5,504 bases of DNA from CAZWKX01 sp964633975 (GTDB taxonomy: Bacteria; Actinomycetota; Acidimicrobiia; Spongiisociales; UBA11373), in assembly GCA_964633975.1 (NCBI GenBank), contig CAZWKX010000065.1, forward strand, positions 1 to 5,504, given 5' to 3'. The position numbers were made by a program, and so were the translations under genes. Below, piece after piece: positions 5,012 to 5,504 of this stretch (position 1 is its first letter; every line of letters starts with the position of its first letter). Under the pieces are notes generated by a model. The model did not search any database, was not told the DNA's origin, and saw nothing but the letters and a program-made list of their open reading frames with translations.

Positions 5012-5162
5012 GTTATCCAGGTGGGATCGGAGTCCGCCCCGCCGTCGTTTTCACAGTGGTAAGGGATTCCTGTAGGGGGAGGTGGCAGGGGGCAAACCGT
5101 CTTCGTCGATACAGGAGACGCCGGGTGGTGAAACGATCTCGGTTCCTGCCGGCAACCGGAGG

Positions 5163-5504
5163 GTGAGAGCGCCGGGCTGGGCGAGTTCGGGCGATACCCT
5201 GGCGCTGACCCGGAGGACGAACATCATCCACGGCGGCGGTCACGGCGGCGGCTGGCGGTCGTATCTGCAATACGACGAGGAGCAGGACCGCCCCGCGCTC
5301 GACCGGCGCCTTCTGCGCCGAGTGCTGCGCCATGCCCGCCCCTATCGAGGCTTCCTGGTGGTGGTGCTGGCCACCATCGTGCTGACATCGCTGGCGTCCC
5401 TGCTGCCGCCACTCCTGATGCGGGACCTCATCGACCGGGCTATCCCCGAGGGCCGTCTCGGCCGGGTCACGCTGCTCGGCCTGGGCATGGTGGCCGTGCC
5501 CCTG
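5163..5504 (+). CDS. ABC exporter (permease-ATPase type), 5' part only; start uncertain
   Basis: The N-terminus of an ABC exporter half-transporter with fused membrane and ATPase domains, of the broad MsbA/LmrA-like class that exports lipids, drugs or peptides. Visible parts from 5223 are a Gly/His-rich head (HGGGHGGGW), RSYLQYDEEQ, a basic helix (LDRRLLRRVLRHARPYR) and transmembrane helix 1 (FLVVVLATIVLTSLASLLPPLL). RDLIDRAIPEG follows, then the start of helix 2 at the window edge. The RDLID-AIP pattern after helix 1 is typical of this class. The Walker A, signature and Walker B motifs would lie beyond the window. GTG 5163 is the nearest usual in-frame start, but GGAGG abuts it and it lies upstream of a likely promoter. 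The best-spaced Shine-Dalgarno (CGGAGGA, 5211-5217) points to ATC at 5223 or 5226. No in-frame ATG occurs before the transmembrane domain. The substrate cannot be inferred. Confidence 0.85.
   Translation, partial: MRAPGWASSGDTLALTRRTNIIHGGGHGGGWRSYLQYDEEQDRPALDRRLLRRVLRHARPYRGFLVVVLATIVLTSLASLLPPLLMRDLIDRAIPEGRLGRVTLLGLGMVAVPL
5195..5200 (+). promoter_or_regulatory. candidate -10 box (TACCCT) for the exporter gene
   Basis: TACCCT, within GATACCCT, fits TANNNT. A +1 about 7 nt later (near 5208) would give a leader of roughly 15 nt containing the CGGAGGA ribosome binding site. If this is the promoter, the GTG at 5163 cannot be the start. No -35 hexamer is evident. Confidence 0.4.

Larger units (their letters stand above)
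4750..5162. other. intergenic region upstream of the ABC exporter gene
   Basis: No gene is supported in these 413 bases. They contain repeat copy B (about 4837-5001) and a 26-bp near-palindrome at its 3' end. A spacer follows with a 7-bp inverted repeat, TCCTGTA (5068-5074) and TACAGGA (5110-5116), 35 bp apart. The exporter frame is open back to 5076, but that part does not look like the protein's N-terminus. Confidence 0.5.

Noticed and set aside
5013..5412. Minus-strand open frames opposite the exporter start
   Set aside because: They are arginine/proline-rich shadows of the exporter coding sequence, without starts supported by an RBS.

Overview
The window looks like part of a GC-rich chromosome, most likely from an actinomycete-type bacterium (Actinomycetota, possibly an uncultivated lineage such as Acidimicrobiia). 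This is inferred from the high GC content, GTG starts, TANNNT -10 boxes placed 6-7 nt before start codons (leaderless mRNAs), and an actinobacterial-type ABC exporter N-terminus at the right edge. No rRNA, tRNA, CRISPR array, transposase or integrase is visible. Only the ABC exporter belongs to a family I can name. Every other gene encodes a small, membrane or secreted protein, or an orphan.

Left part (1-704): about 170 bases with no supported gene, then two tiny consecutive membrane-protein genes (56 and 54 codons) with their own ribosome binding sites. They end at a perfect 8-bp stem with a UUCG loop that begins on the last stop codon. A TTGACA-type -35 box follows.

Middle-left (705-2933): a cluster for the cell envelope. 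It holds a 104-aa three-helix membrane protein, a 307-base stretch with no convincing gene, a 117-aa protein with a signal peptide, and, through an ATGA stop/start overlap, a 418-aa N-terminally anchored protein with a 63-bp tandem duplication. The last two are almost certainly co-translated and probably act together outside the membrane. The first half of the 418-aa gene is strongly G-over-C on the coding strand and the second half is not, so the gene may be chimeric.

Middle-right (2934-4749): a 390-base convergent intergenic region with a candidate terminator and copy A of a structured repeat. Next comes a minus-strand gene for a two-helix membrane protein with a C-terminal domain of possible PH-like fold, then a divergent intergenic region with a strong 11-bp hairpin, and then a plus-strand gene for a 211-aa soluble orphan protein. 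Both divergent genes appear to be transcribed leaderless.

Right part (4750-5504): a better-preserved copy B of the repeat (three successive hairpins plus a 26-bp near-palindrome), a spacer, and the 5' end of a multidrug/lipid-type ABC exporter gene that runs off the window. At the position where the exporter's N-terminus and Shine-Dalgarno site predict a start there is ATC-ATC rather than ATG, which raises the question of a non-canonical start codon.
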